Shown: positions 18,978 through 28,019 of the stretch, piece after piece
How positions within the stretch are numbered: the first letter of the stretch is position 1
Layout: every line of letters starts with the position of its first letter
Assembly: GCF_018139645.1 (NCBI RefSeq)
Contig: NZ_JAGSPM010000001.1
Coordinates: forward strand, 310,001 to 374,000
Direction: 5' to 3'
DNA: 64,000 nucleotides
Source of the DNA: Affinundibacterium baiyunense
Lineage (GTDB): Bacteria > Pseudomonadota > Gammaproteobacteria > Burkholderiales > Burkholderiaceae_D
Position numbers and translations under genes: made by a program
Notes under the pieces: generated by a model
The model's database searches: none
The model's input: only the letters and a program-made list of their open reading frames with translations
What the model was told of the DNA's origin: nothing

Positions 18978-20037
18978 GGTGACAACAATTATTCAAGGGC
19001 GTATCTCGCATCGTATTCGGAGTATTTATCATTTATATGAAGTGAGTGCGAAAGTTTTGTGGCGACGATTGATAGGAAATCCATTGGAAAAAGAATGGCC
19101 TATCATGTTTGAAATTGGTACTTTGTTTTGGCGCCGCCAATTCAATTATGCCATGTCCTTACCCGATATTCGTGAGACAAGAGCATTTCTCGATAGTGTT
19201 TTCACCGTGCTCGACAACACTGACGATGTACGTATTGCACCAAGTGAACATGGTGAGCCGCCTGGCGATTGGTTTGAACCCAGCAATGCGCGTACCGATG
19301 TGACGATGCTCTATTTGCACGGTGGCGGCTATACGTTTTACATGGACGTGACTCGCCACTACATTGCACTACTCGCTAAAACCTTGGGTATTCGCATCTT
19401 TGCCCCGGATTATCGTCTAACGCCTGAACACCCACACCCAGCCCAGATGGACGATGCGGCCGCAGCCTATCGGTATCTACTGGCTGATGGATGTGAACCC
19501 CAATCCATTATCGTTGCAGGCGAATCAGCCGGTGGCCACTTGGTTCTTATGTTGCTCTGGCAGTTGATTGAACAAGGCTTACCGCAACCTGCTTTGGGAA
19601 TGCCGATCAGCGCCTGGCCAGACACCACGGATCGCGGCAAAAGTTTATTCGAGAATGATTACTACGATATGGTGCAAGGGTATATGACGCAAGACTTCTC
19701 CCGTTGGTTAAAAGGGAATACCAACTATAGCGATGCGATGGTGTCGCCGATCACGAAAGACTATCGCCAAAGCGCACCGATTTATATGCAGGCGGGTGGC
19801 AAAGAAATCTTGGTGGATATGAACCGTGATTTCGCCAATTATGCCGCGCAGCAAGGCGCTCGAATCCGACTAGATGTTTGGCCACATATGACCCACGAAT
19901 TTCATGCCTATGGACAGCATCACCCCGATAGCAAAGCGGCTCTGCAACAGATGGCGCTCGCAATTGATTGGGCGTTGGCGGGAGCGTCGGCCGGTGGTTT
20001 TTTGGCCTTAGATCTTACGGAGACGGACAGTTTATAG
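18976..20037 (+). CDS. HSL-family alpha/beta hydrolase (esterase/lipase)
   Basis: A 353-residue esterase of the hormone-sensitive-lipase group (bacterial family IV). HGGGY at 115-119 is the oxyanion-hole motif; the nucleophile is Ser184 in GESAGG; the catalytic His lies in PHMTHEFHAYG near 298, and the acid residue in KEILVDMN. No signal peptide is evident, so it is likely cytoplasmic. AGGAG stands 9 bases before the ATG. It is divergent from the AraC gene; the two appear to form one unit framed by inverted repeats at 17968-18004 and 20140-20175. The substrate is unknown, most likely a short acyl ester. Confidence 0.9.
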   Translation: MVTTIIQGRISHRIRSIYHLYEVSAKVLWRRLIGNPLEKEWPIMFEIGTLFWRRQFNYAMSLPDIRETRAFLDSVFTVLDNTDDVRIAPSEHGEPPGDWFEPSNARTDVTMLYLHGGGYTFYMDVTRHYIALLAKTLGIRIFAPDYRLTPEHPHPAQMDDAAAAYRYLLADGCEPQSIIVAGESAGGHLVLMLLWQLIEQGLPQPALGMPISAWPDTTDRGKSLFENDYYDMVQGYMTQDFSRWLKGNTNYSDAMVSPITKDYRQSAPIYMQAGGKEILVDMNRDFANYAAQQGARIRLDVWPHMTHEFHAYGQHHPDSKAALQQMALAIDWALAGASAGGFLALDLTETDSL

Positions 20038-20139
20038 TAAGGATATGAGGTGGCGTCGCATTACTGATTGACGCCATGTAGTGGCTTAAATCTCAGTCAA
20101 CGATACAAGCTTTTCAAAAGACAATAATTTATTCAAAAA

Positions 20140-20175
20140 TGGGGTTAGTTCCGAATGGCACTTCCTTAGACCTAA
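20140..20175 (-). repeat. Right copy of the imperfect inverted repeat
   Basis: Contains CGAATGGCACTTCCTTAG after TGGGGTTAGTTC. It pairs with 17968-18004 in inverted orientation, about 2.2 kb apart, framing exactly the AraC/hydrolase pair. Such repeats may be IS-like or REP-type elements. A separate hairpin, TGGCGTC (20051-20057) with GACGCCA (20070-20076), follows the hydrolase and may act in termination, though it lacks a T-run. Confidence 0.7.
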
Positions 20176-20262
20176 CAAAAACGTATAGCCGTCTATTGAA
20201 ACGAAAAAGCTTAAGCTACGGGCTTCGCATATCAAAAATGTCAGTAGCCCACTGAAAAAAAA

Positions 20263-22248
20263 TTATGCGATGCTCACCCGATTACGTCCGGAACGCTTAG
20301 ACTTATAAAGCATTTCGTCTGCACACAAAATGAGCTCTTCACCGCTTTTACCATGATCAGGATAAATAGCAATACCTGCAGACAAAGTAATCTTTATTTC
20401 ATTTCCACCGTAATTCAGTGAATTTTCTTCCAGTTGCCTTCGCCATATCTCTGCTCTTTCGAAAGCTTGAGAAGCTGACATGTTGGGAATAATTGCGATA
20501 AATTCCTCTCCACCGTAGCGACATATTAAATCACTCTCACGCGACGTTTGTCGCATGATATCAGCGAGTGCCTTAAGGACCAGATCCCCAGCACTATGCC
20601 CAAATTGATCATTAACATTTTTAAAATGATCTAAATCCAACATGATCACAGCAAGCGGTCTTTTCTCACGCTCGGAAAGTGTAATTTCCCGCACAATTGC
20701 CGCATCAAGGAATCGTCGATTGTATAATCCAGTCATTGCATCATGTAAGGCCAATTCCTGTAACTCAGTTTTTTCTTCAGTAGCCTCTAACAGTCGATTT
20801 TCCATCTCCTGATTTGCCTGAATCAGTTTTTCTTCGTGCAGCCTTCGTAGACTGATATCGCGAGCAACTCCTTGATATCCTTCGATCTCGCCATCCTCTC
20901 CGTAAATTGGCACTGAGGAAATTTCTACCCACATTTCACGACCATCCTTACAACGCATTGGCAACTCGAAGTTCATCGCCAATCCCTTGTTACCAGATTT
21001 TTCAAGCTGAAGCCGTTTGTCAATCTCTCGCTGAAAAATCTCTTGACCAAGTTCGGTAAATTGCTCACGAATGTCAATGCCAATTACTTCACTATTGAAA
21101 TACCCCCGTACTCTTTCATCGGCAGCATTAGTGTATTTCACTTTAAAGAACGAATTGATTTGCCACACGATGTCAGCCATATTCTCAGCCAACATGCGAA
21201 AGTTTGCTTCACTTGAACGCAACAGTGCATTGTTCTTGCTTATTTCATTATGTTGGCGCAGGACAGTGATGTGTGAGCGAACTACAAATCCAGCCAAAAG
21301 CAATAAGATGCAATATCCAATGCTTAGTTCAATCGCTCGCTTCCTCCACTGTTTTAAAATTGCGAGCTTTTCAAACCCATAAACAATTGCAAAAGGAACG
21401 TCCTCAATCTTGTAAATACCAAATAGACGCTCAAGTCCATCGATGTCAATTGTGGTTGCGATGCCCGATTTCGCATACTTATCACTCAGCGAATTCATGT
21501 CCGCTTCAGTCATCATCTGTTTTTCGAAGTAGAAAGGCATAGCTGGCTTGCGAGCTAATAGCAGTTGGGAATTATCGACCAAAGAAACAGAGTCATAGGC
21601 GGCGATATCGAGTGAATCAAACCAGCGTTGCATTTGCTCAAGCTCAATGACTCCCAGAACGCCTCCCAGAAATTGCCCCTTGACATCACTAAAGTGCCTT
21701 GAAATTACGAGCGCTGCTCGACCAGATGCGGATTTATTACCCGGTACGTATACAACCATAGGGCCAGAACCTTTGAATTTTTTCCGAGCTTCACATAGTT
21801 CTGGTTTTGAGCGTGTACCGATATTCTGCCCGGACGCTGTCGCTATAAATTTACAATCTCGATCAAATAAAACCATACTAAAAAAGTTAGGAACAGTATC
21901 CCCCTTCTCCTTTAACAAAGTTGATAAGGTTTTATCTCGATTAAGAGCAGTGTCTACAAATACGCCGTCGATGATTTCTATTCTACTTGCTACATCTCGT
22001 AGTACATAATCGGATGCCAAAATTTGGGTACGCAAACTTTGTCCCAAAATTTGGCTACGTTGCGCTGCCCTATAGTTTGCCTGCTTCAAAACTTGATCAT
22101 AGCCGTTTCTTAATTCAAAGACTAACCATATGCCCAAAAGTGTAAATATTGCAGCGAGTGAGGACAGTACTTTTAGTAACGGGATTCGGTTTTGCGGCAG
22201 TGTCACTTGAATGCCTTCCTTAGATGCTACTTTCGACTCATTGATCAT
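20263..22248 (-). CDS. Membrane-bound diguanylate cyclase with CACHE-like sensor and PAS domain
   Basis: A 661-residue enzyme making cyclic di-GMP from two GTP. Order: membrane helix ~24-46, periplasmic sensor ~47-305 of CACHE-like pattern, membrane helix ~306-324, PAS domain ~345-470, short coiled coil ~470-500, GGDEF domain ~500-661. The active-site loop is GGEEF (579-583), and RESD (570-573) five residues before it is an intact inhibitory I-site, so the enzyme should be active and product-inhibited. The ligand of the periplasmic sensor is unknown. It lies 175 bases downstream of a chemoreceptor on the same strand; a functional link is possible. Confidence 0.93.
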   Translation of the reverse strand: MINESKVASKEGIQVTLPQNRIPLLKVLSSLAAIFTLLGIWLVFELRNGYDQVLKQANYRAAQRSQILGQSLRTQILASDYVLRDVASRIEIIDGVFVDTALNRDKTLSTLLKEKGDTVPNFFSMVLFDRDCKFIATASGQNIGTRSKPELCEARKKFKGSGPMVVYVPGNKSASGRAALVISRHFSDVKGQFLGGVLGVIELEQMQRWFDSLDIAAYDSVSLVDNSQLLLARKPAMPFYFEKQMMTEADMNSLSDKYAKSGIATTIDIDGLERLFGIYKIEDVPFAIVYGFEKLAILKQWRKRAIELSIGYCILLLLAGFVVRSHITVLRQHNEISKNNALLRSSEANFRMLAENMADIVWQINSFFKVKYTNAADERVRGYFNSEVIGIDIREQFTELGQEIFQREIDKRLQLEKSGNKGLAMNFELPMRCKDGREMWVEISSVPIYGEDGEIEGYQGVARDISLRRLHEEKLIQANQEMENRLLEATEEKTELQELALHDAMTGLYNRRFLDAAIVREITLSEREKRPLAVIMLDLDHFKNVNDQFGHSAGDLVLKALADIMRQTSRESDLICRYGGEEFIAIIPNMSASQAFERAEIWRRQLEENSLNYGGNEIKITLSAGIAIYPDHGKSGEELILCADEMLYKSKRSGRNRVSIA

Positions 22249-22423
22249 TTAAATAGCGTAAGAATTGTTATGAGAAAAACCTAAAATCATAACTTAAAAC
22301 GCTGTAACTTTCATAATGTGGGTAACATCAAGTGAGACTTTTTTCTTACTATTTTATTTTCTCTACGCTGAACAAGTCTTCAAACGTATGAGTGGCCTAA
22401 GAAAACCGTATTACTTTAAAAAA

Positions 22424-24061
22424 TTAAGCCAATAATCTCAGATCTCTTTCATTCCTGAAATTGAAGAGTTTCGATTTTTTTGCGGTTGCATTACGGTTTA
22501 TTTCATGGGTGTCTGAAACCACTTTAAATACAGATACTGTTTGCACCAATTCAGATGCCTGAAACTTTAAGGTACTGGCAGCAGCTGCCATTTCTTCGAC
22601 TAATGCTGCATTTTGCTGAGTCGATTCATCCATCAGGGTGACCGCTTCACCAATTTGAGTAACACCTAAAGCTTGCTCATGACTTGACGCACTAATTTCA
22701 CTCATGATGTCCTCTACTCGCTTAATTGAATTTACAATTTCAATCATAGTTACACCCGCTCGATCGACCAACTCAGTCCCATTGCGAACACAATTGACAC
22801 TTGTATTGATAAGCGATTTGATTTCTTTTGCAGCCTCTGCGGACCTTCCCGCTAATGAACGAACCTCAGACGCTACAACTGCAAATCCTCGACCTTGCTC
22901 GCCAGCTCGAGCTGCTTCTACCGCAGCATTTAGTGCCAAGATATTTGTTTGGAATGCAATCCCATCAATGACACTAATGATGTCAGCTATCTTCACACTT
23001 GACTCACTAATTTCTCTCATCGTTTCAACAACGTTTGTCACCACCTCCCCTCCTTGTGAAGCGACCAGAGTAGCATTGCGAGCAAGTTGATTTGCTTGTT
23101 TTGCGTTATCAGCATTTTGTTTGACAGTAGACATTAATTCTTCCATTGATGCTGCTGTTTCTTCTAGTGCACTTGCTTGGCTCTCGGTGCGAGCAGATAG
23201 ATCCATGTTTCCCTGTGCAATTTCAGCACTAGCGGCAGCAACACTTTCAGAGCCCAATCTGACATCAGAAACTACTTTTGATAAACTTAATTGCATGGCA
23301 TGTAGATTCGCCATGACACTTGCCTTGTCGCCAGGCTTTAATGCAATCTGAATGCTAAGATTACCTTCTGCCACGGCCTTTACCATATTCGATGCTTCTT
23401 TGGGCTCTCCTCCAATGGCATTCATTAAGTTGCGAGTAATTAGGACGCCTGTAATCGTTGCTAGAAGTACCGCAATCATGCCCAAACCAAACATTAAAAA
23501 TTTAGACCCAATATAAGTCTCTTCAGATTGCTCACCTTTTATCGCAATAGCTGCAAACTGAAATTGAATTAGGTTATTTGTTGCCTCCTTATAGATTGCA
23601 AGAATTGGCCTTAAATCATTTGCAAGAAAGGCTTTTGCTTCATCATCCTTCGCACTAACAATAAGTTTTAGTAGCGCTGTGGTTCCATTCGCATATTTTT
23701 TTCCAGCCTCATTCACCCGAAGCAATAGCTCCTTGCCTTCATTTGTAATTGTGACCTTCACTAATCTTTCTGTTGAGGTTTGTATAAGTTGACGTGCATT
23801 CTCAATGGTATCTAATTGCTTTTGCTGGTCCACTTTGTCATGATTCAGCATCATGTTACGAAGGGCAATCGCGATTACATCAACTTGCCTAAGTGTCTCT
23901 GTAGAAAGCTGAGTTGCTGGAACTTTGTCGTTAATAATATCTTTCACGTTATCGTTCACACTAGAAAGATTATGTAAGCCAATTGCAACGATTAACATCA
24001 ATAAAAATCCGATTACACCAAACCCACCAAATAGTTTGGTAGATATTTTCAAGTCATTCAT
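22424..24061 (-). CDS. Methyl-accepting chemotaxis protein, Tar/Tsr type
   Basis: A 545-residue transmembrane chemoreceptor. Helix ~10-31, a periplasmic four-helix bundle (~32-188), second helix ~189-210, HAMP domain ~212-265, then the signalling coiled coil with the hairpin tip [18 protein letters not shown]. The C-terminus lacks an obvious CheR-tethering pentapeptide. Candidate methylation segments flank the tip. GAGAG stands before the ATG. The ligand is not predictable. The right-hand gap (24062-24357) has no recognised gene or signal and is where the accessory region begins. Confidence 0.93.
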   Translation of the reverse strand: MNDLKISTKLFGGFGVIGFLLMLIVAIGLHNLSSVNDNVKDIINDKVPATQLSTETLRQVDVIAIALRNMMLNHDKVDQQKQLDTIENARQLIQTSTERLVKVTITNEGKELLLRVNEAGKKYANGTTALLKLIVSAKDDEAKAFLANDLRPILAIYKEATNNLIQFQFAAIAIKGEQSEETYIGSKFLMFGLGMIAVLLATITGVLITRNLMNAIGGEPKEASNMVKAVAEGNLSIQIALKPGDKASVMANLHAMQLSLSKVVSDVRLGSESVAAASAEIAQGNMDLSARTESQASALEETAASMEELMSTVKQNADNAKQANQLARNATLVASQGGEVVTNVVETMREISESSVKIADIISVIDGIAFQTNILALNAAVEAARAGEQGRGFAVVASEVRSLAGRSAEAAKEIKSLINTSVNCVRNGTELVDRAGVTMIEIVNSIKRVEDIMSEISASSHEQALGVTQIGEAVTLMDESTQQNAALVEEMAAAASTLKFQASELVQTVSVFKVVSDTHEINRNATAKKSKLFNFRNERDLRLLA

Positions 24062-24357
24062 TTCATTTCTCTCAGAGTTAGACGCAAAAAAACATTCCCT
24101 AATGGAAATATTGCGCCTATATGTGTCGAGAAAAAAGGGCGAATTAACATTTATTAACAGTACAAGTCAGTTTGCTTGACTGTGGTCAATCTGCAGTCTA
24201 CTCATGGAATTAACAAAGAATTTGTTCAGCTGGAGTAAAGTAGTCGCATCGTTGATGTTACATAAACAGATAAATCGCTTATTTGATGAGTCGCTCGCCA
24301 TCTCCTAGATGAGCAGTAGATCCAATGTGAGGAAAGTGCCGGGCAACATTCGCGAGA

Positions 24358-24837
24358 ATGCGGAAAATCAACTACCATAGAATAATGATGATTTTATTTC
24401 TCGATTTTGATGGCGTGCTTCATCCAGAACCTTGTTACGATCAAGACAAACTGTTTTGTTTCTTACCTAGGCTCGAAAAAGTACTTCTTTCATTTCCTCA
24501 AATTCACGTTGTAGTCAGTAGCACCTGGCGAGACACGCGAACACTAGATGAACTACGCAGCTTTTTCACATTAGAAATTCGCCAGCGAGTCATCGGTGTC
24601 ACTCCACACTGGCGAGATCACGCCGACTTATTCGACGTGATTGGATATCAGCGTCAAACTGAAGTTGAGGCTTGGATTAGAAATTCCGGCCAACCATGGT
24701 TGCCCTGGGTTGCTATCGACGATAAACCATACTTATTTCGCCCATTCCTGCCAAATCTAATAAAGACTGGATCATCAACGGGATTCGATGCGGAAGCTGA
24801 AATAAGCTTACGTCAATTTTTAGTCGCGCCTCGATAG
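24358..24837 (+). CDS. HAD-fold protein of the RNA-repair (Swiss Army Knife) type
   Basis: A 159-residue HAD-like protein. LDFDGVLHPEP gives the two catalytic aspartates (D16 nucleophile, D18), VVVSSTWRDTR is motif II with its Ser/Thr, and AIDDKPYLF holds the acidic motif IV. This compact form resembles HAD domains found in multi-domain RNA repair proteins, where they are thought to act on RNA ends. Here it stands alone. The start could instead be the MMILF pair ten codons on; neither has a strong ribosome site. It is the first gene after the chemoreceptor and may be cargo of the Tn7-like element to the right. Function is inferred only at fold level. Confidence 0.75.
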   Translation: MRKINYHRIMMILFLDFDGVLHPEPCYDQDKLFCFLPRLEKVLLSFPQIHVVVSSTWRDTRTLDELRSFFTLEIRQRVIGVTPHWRDHADLFDVIGYQRQTEVEAWIRNSGQPWLPWVAIDDKPYLFRPFLPNLIKTGSSTGFDAEAEISLRQFLVAPR

Positions 24838-24839
24838 TA

Positions 24840-24891
24840 AAAGCGCTGTCGCGCTTTAAGCACCAATAGGCTCTTTTCTTGTTCAAGAAAA
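24840..24891. terminator. Two hairpins between convergent genes
   Basis: AAGCGC-TGTC-GCGCTT (24841-24856) and TTTTCTTG-TT-CAAGAAAA (24874-24891) are perfect stems lying between the convergent HAD and XRE genes. Both could end transcription in either direction; the first is followed by TTTT on the minus strand. Confidence 0.5.
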
Positions 24892-24906
24892 TTACTGGCT
24901 TTTGGC

Positions 24907-25176
24907 TCAATTATTTTTCGAGATTTTTTTTTGCTCGGCGATTGATTGAATAATAATCTCGAGGCCCTCATGCGGATCAGCATTCATCGCTTGGCAATAT
25001 TTCACGAACTCGACAAGCTCAATTTTCTTTCGGTCTTGCTCCATTTTTCCCACACTTGTGAAGTGCGCACCAATCATTGACGCAACCTCGCGTAGAGTCA
25101 ATGAGGACAATGTGCGTCTCTCCTTCAACCAAGCGCGAAGCTTTACATAGTGAGGTGAGTAAGGGGAAGTTTTCAT
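24907..25176 (-). CDS. XRE-family helix-turn-helix regulator
   Basis: An 89-residue DNA-binding protein. Residues ~20-70 form an XRE/Cro helix-turn-helix with TLREVASMIGAHFTSVGKME as the recognition region. The ATG at 25176 is preferred to a longer frame because the helix-turn-helix is then placed as usual and the region upstream can act as operator. It is divergent from the 25237 gene, with repeats in between, and most likely represses itself and the divergent pair, a common layout for defence or toxin-type modules. Confidence 0.85.
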   Translation of the reverse strand: MKTSPYSPHYVKLRAWLKERRTLSSLTLREVASMIGAHFTSVGKMEQDRKKIELVEFVKYCQAMNADPHEGLEIIIQSIAEQKKISKNN

Positions 25177-25211
25177 TGTAGCGATTCTAGATACACGATA
25201 CAATGTAGCGA
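25174..25211. promoter_or_regulatory. Probable operator between the XRE gene and the helicase operon
   Basis: ATTGTAGCGA (25175-25184) recurs as AATGTAGCGA (25202-25211), and ATTGTA/TACAAT (25175-25180 and 25199-25204) form an inverted pair. TACAAT is also a -10-like box for the rightward operon, 33 bases before its start. The first copy overlaps the regulator's start codon. Confidence 0.55.
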
Positions 25212-25236
25212 AATTCAATACAAAACCTCATTCAAC

Positions 25237-25761
25237 ATGAAGCAACGAAAATTCAAAAAAGAAGTCATTGATACATTCCGACTTCTCACTGGGAAGACTT
25301 TCACCATCGGGGATGCGCTCAACGTTTATCTATCTACGCCTACAAAAATTCACTCGGAATCGAAGTCCGCGCGACAATTTGTACATAGAAATATTTTGCG
25401 ATTCGTATCGTCGGCAGACATTGTGCAAGTTAAGTCGGAAGGACGAGCTTACACATACAAGATCACGGAACAGTTCAGTGCACGAATCGCTGGGACTAAT
25501 GCTCCAGAATTTCCTAAAAAAGAAGACTTGCCAATCCCAAATAACGCCCTCGGCAAAAATCTTACCGAAAGGCTTCACCAACAAAAGCTGATGTTACTGA
25601 CGGCAATGGGGGAAGCCGAGGAATATGACGCGATCTACAAAGAACTTCCAGAAATTGGCGCACAGATTCAAGACCTCTATAACGAATCTCGAGATCGTTG
25701 CTCCAAGCTATTGGGTAAGGTCAAGGCTATTGAGAACTTAATCGCACTTAGCGGCAATTGA
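25237..25761 (+). CDS. Unknown protein paired with a helicase
   Basis: A 174-residue soluble protein that I cannot place in a family. The first ~80 residues look like a winged-helix type DNA-binding region (FKKEVIDTFRLLTGKTFTIGDALNVY, then RQFVHRNILRFV and EGRAYTYKIT as a possible beta wing). The last ~65 residues are charged and helical, probably a coiled coil (LTERLHQQKLMLLTAMGEAEEYD onward). It ends four bases before the helicase gene, so the two are surely cotranscribed and probably work together. No nuclease motif is visible. Confidence 0.75.
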   Translation: MKQRKFKKEVIDTFRLLTGKTFTIGDALNVYLSTPTKIHSESKSARQFVHRNILRFVSSADIVQVKSEGRAYTYKITEQFSARIAGTNAPEFPKKEDLPIPNNALGKNLTERLHQQKLMLLTAMGEAEEYDAIYKELPEIGAQIQDLYNESRDRCSKLLGKVKAIENLIALSGN

Positions 25762-25765
25762 ATCC

Positions 25766-27178
25766 ATGAAACTAAGAACATGGCAGTCGGAGTGTATTGA
25801 AAGTGCATGGCATAAATATGCGACAAAAGAGAATCACTTTCTTTGCCTAGCTACGCCTGGTGCTGGCAAAACCGTTATGGCATCCAATCTGGCAAATAGG
25901 CTGTTCGAGGAGAATAAAATTGATCTGGTCTTATGCTTCTCGCCATCAGTCACGGTAGCGACCAATTTTGAATTATCGCTATCAACGATTACAAAATTTA
26001 GAATGGACGGACTCCTAGGTTCTAAAGGGAGATCGTTGACATATCAAGGTATGCTTCACCTCGACGAATCGTTTTGGTGCCTATTTGATACGAATCGGAT
26101 ATTCGTTATTTTTGACGAGATCCATCATTGTGCTGGGGATGGACCAGACAATACCAATGCCTGGGGACAAAAAATTATCGAGAACATACAGGGACGTGCT
26201 GGCTACACATTGGCGTTGACAGGCACCCCGTGGCGGTCAGATCAAGTTCCAATTGTTTTGGCCCGCTATTGTCGAGATAATCGAATCAAATGCGATTATG
26301 TTTACGGACTACCGCAAGCAGTCGCAGACAATGTCTGCCGCACGCCCCAAATTACCTTGGTTGACAACGACAACGTGATCGTCAAGCAGAATGGGGAGGA
26401 CTTTAATTATTCGTCATTCGGGAAACTACTGAAAGATTCAAAGTGTACCTACCAGCAATTGATCGAGAACGAAGAGCTCATCGCCTACGTGGTAGGAAAG
26501 TCTTCTGCCAAGCTAAATGCAATTCGAAAACGAATTCCCAACGCTGGAGGACTGATTGTTGCTGCCACGGTTGAACATGCAAACAAGATCGTTAATATCC
26601 TTGAACAGAGATTCAACGAAAGAGCCTATATCGCAACATACAGAGCAGACGACCCACAAAAAATAATTCACGAGTTTAGGCATAATTCAGAAAAATGGAT
26701 TGTGGCCGTTGGCATGATTAGCGAGGGAACAGATATCCCGAGATTACGAGTCTGTTGCCACCTCACTAGAGTAAAAACTGAGCTCCATTTTCGTCAAGTG
26801 CTTGGACGTATCCTTCGCAGTGACAGCGAAGTCAAAAGTGATGCGTTTCTCTACATGCCTGCAGAACCAGATTTAATTACGTACGCGACCAGAGTAGCCC
26901 AAGAAGTTCCAGAAGGTTTGACCGTCAAATTTGATTCTATGACTAGATCTTCAGGAGAAATAAATCAAAAGCTAATCGTCGACAGCAGCGATTCGCTTGC
27001 GCAGGAAATTACGTTGAGTATAAGACAGACAATCAATAAGGCACATCATATTTCGTCGGAGATTCTCGTAAATGAAGGACGCTCAACTCTCGCAGAAACT
27101 TATGAAGCCAGCGTTAATATTTTTGGTAAATTTAAGCAGGAATTAGTTGCAATGCGGCTCGGACTATACTTAAGATAG
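25766..27178 (+). CDS. Superfamily 2 helicase (DEAD/DEAH, restriction-helicase type)
   Basis: A 470-residue SF2 ATPase. Walker A is ATPGAGKT (29-36), motif II is DEIH (117-120), motif III LTGTP (151-155), motif V about SEGTDIP (319-325) and motif VI QVLGRILR (344-351). The two RecA-like domains account for residues ~1-370; the last ~100 residues are an unassigned tail. The motif set is that of helicases related to the type I/III restriction subunits. No nuclease or methylase domain is fused or adjacent. It forms an operon with the 174-residue protein under the XRE regulator and likely belongs to the cargo of the Tn7-like element. A defence role is inferred. Confidence 0.88.
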   Translation: MKLRTWQSECIESAWHKYATKENHFLCLATPGAGKTVMASNLANRLFEENKIDLVLCFSPSVTVATNFELSLSTITKFRMDGLLGSKGRSLTYQGMLHLDESFWCLFDTNRIFVIFDEIHHCAGDGPDNTNAWGQKIIENIQGRAGYTLALTGTPWRSDQVPIVLARYCRDNRIKCDYVYGLPQAVADNVCRTPQITLVDNDNVIVKQNGEDFNYSSFGKLLKDSKCTYQQLIENEELIAYVVGKSSAKLNAIRKRIPNAGGLIVAATVEHANKIVNILEQRFNERAYIATYRADDPQKIIHEFRHNSEKWIVAVGMISEGTDIPRLRVCCHLTRVKTELHFRQVLGRILRSDSEVKSDAFLYMPAEPDLITYATRVAQEVPEGLTVKFDSMTRSSGEINQKLIVDSSDSLAQEITLSIRQTINKAHHISSEILVNEGRSTLAETYEASVNIFGKFKQELVAMRLGLYLR

Positions 27179-27219
27179 AAGATCAAAAAAAGCAGCACTA
27201 AAATCTAACGTCTCAATTT

Positions 27220-27837
27220 ATGCCAAAACCAATTATCGCCCTCGACGCCGACGGTGTTTTACTAGATTATCATGTCGCATATCGCAATGCTTGGCTTAAA
27301 GCATTTAACCACCTTCCTGCACCAAAAGATTCAAACGCCTATTGGCCGGTTGATCGTTGGGATGTGCGTAAATTGGACGGCGACGAACTAGCACATTTCC
27401 GAGGCTTTTTTGACGAGGAGTTTTGGAGAACTATTCCCGCGGTTGATGGCGCCATACTCGCATGCAATCAAATGCATGCTGCAGGATTTGAATTGGTCTG
27501 TGTCAGTGCAATCGAGTCGAGGTTTGAAAACGCGCGGTTGGAAAATTTGAGAAATCTTGGCTTTCCGATTCATCGTGTTATTGCAACCAGTAGCTCACAT
27601 GATGGTATAAGTCCGAAAGCAGCAGCGCTGAGTCTATTAAATCCCATTGCTTTTGTGGACGATTATCTGCCTTATCATCGTGGCGTTCCTGAAAGCATAC
27701 ATCGCGCATTAATCACCCGTGAAACGAACGGCACACCTAATATTGGCGCTGAGCTCGGAAACATCGATACATATCACCAAGATCTACTTGCATTTAGTAA
27801 GTGGTGGTTAGAGAATTTTCCTAAATTATCATCATGA
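27220..27837 (+). CDS. HAD-family hydrolase, nucleotidase-like
   Basis: A 205-residue HAD phosphatase. ALDADGVLLDYH supplies D9 and D11; VCVSAIE is motif II; SPKAAAL carries the motif III Lys; AFVDDYLPY is motif IV. The overall length and motif I context resemble 5'-nucleotidase-like and uncharacterised HAD proteins of mobile regions. Its stop overlaps the next gene by ATGA, so it is translationally coupled with the AbrB-like and metallophosphoesterase genes. The substrate is unknown. Confidence 0.82.
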   Translation: MPKPIIALDADGVLLDYHVAYRNAWLKAFNHLPAPKDSNAYWPVDRWDVRKLDGDELAHFRGFFDEEFWRTIPAVDGAILACNQMHAAGFELVCVSAIESRFENARLENLRNLGFPIHRVIATSSSHDGISPKAAALSLLNPIAFVDDYLPYHRGVPESIHRALITRETNGTPNIGAELGNIDTYHQDLLAFSKWWLENFPKLSS

Positions 27838-28019
27838 GATTTACGGAAAAATCATTGAAAAAATGGGAAGTCTCAATAGTTGATGCAGGAGATGGAAGTG
27901 GTGATTGTTACGTCCAATTTCCGAGTGAACTGCTTAAGAAACTCGATTGGCATGAAGGTGATGTTATCAACATCGATATCGTAAATGATCAATTGCTCCT
28001 TACAAAATTAAATGGGTGA
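27834..28019 (+). CDS. AbrB/MazE-like DNA-binding protein
   Basis: A 61-residue protein with the swapped-hairpin AbrB pattern: CYVQFPSELLKKLDWHEGDV followed by INIDIVNDQLLL. Such proteins serve as antitoxins or transition-state regulators. It overlaps the HAD gene before it by four bases and the metallophosphoesterase after it by eight, so all three are one operon. By analogy with AbrB-type antitoxin pairs it may autoregulate the operon and restrain its partner, but this is inference. Confidence 0.85.
   Translation: MRFTEKSLKKWEVSIVDAGDGSGDCYVQFPSELLKKLDWHEGDVINIDIVNDQLLLTKLNG

Noticed and set aside
24062-24357. Left end of the Tn7-like element
   Set aside because: No copy of the end motif could be found here or elsewhere left of tniQ, so the left boundary of the element is left open.
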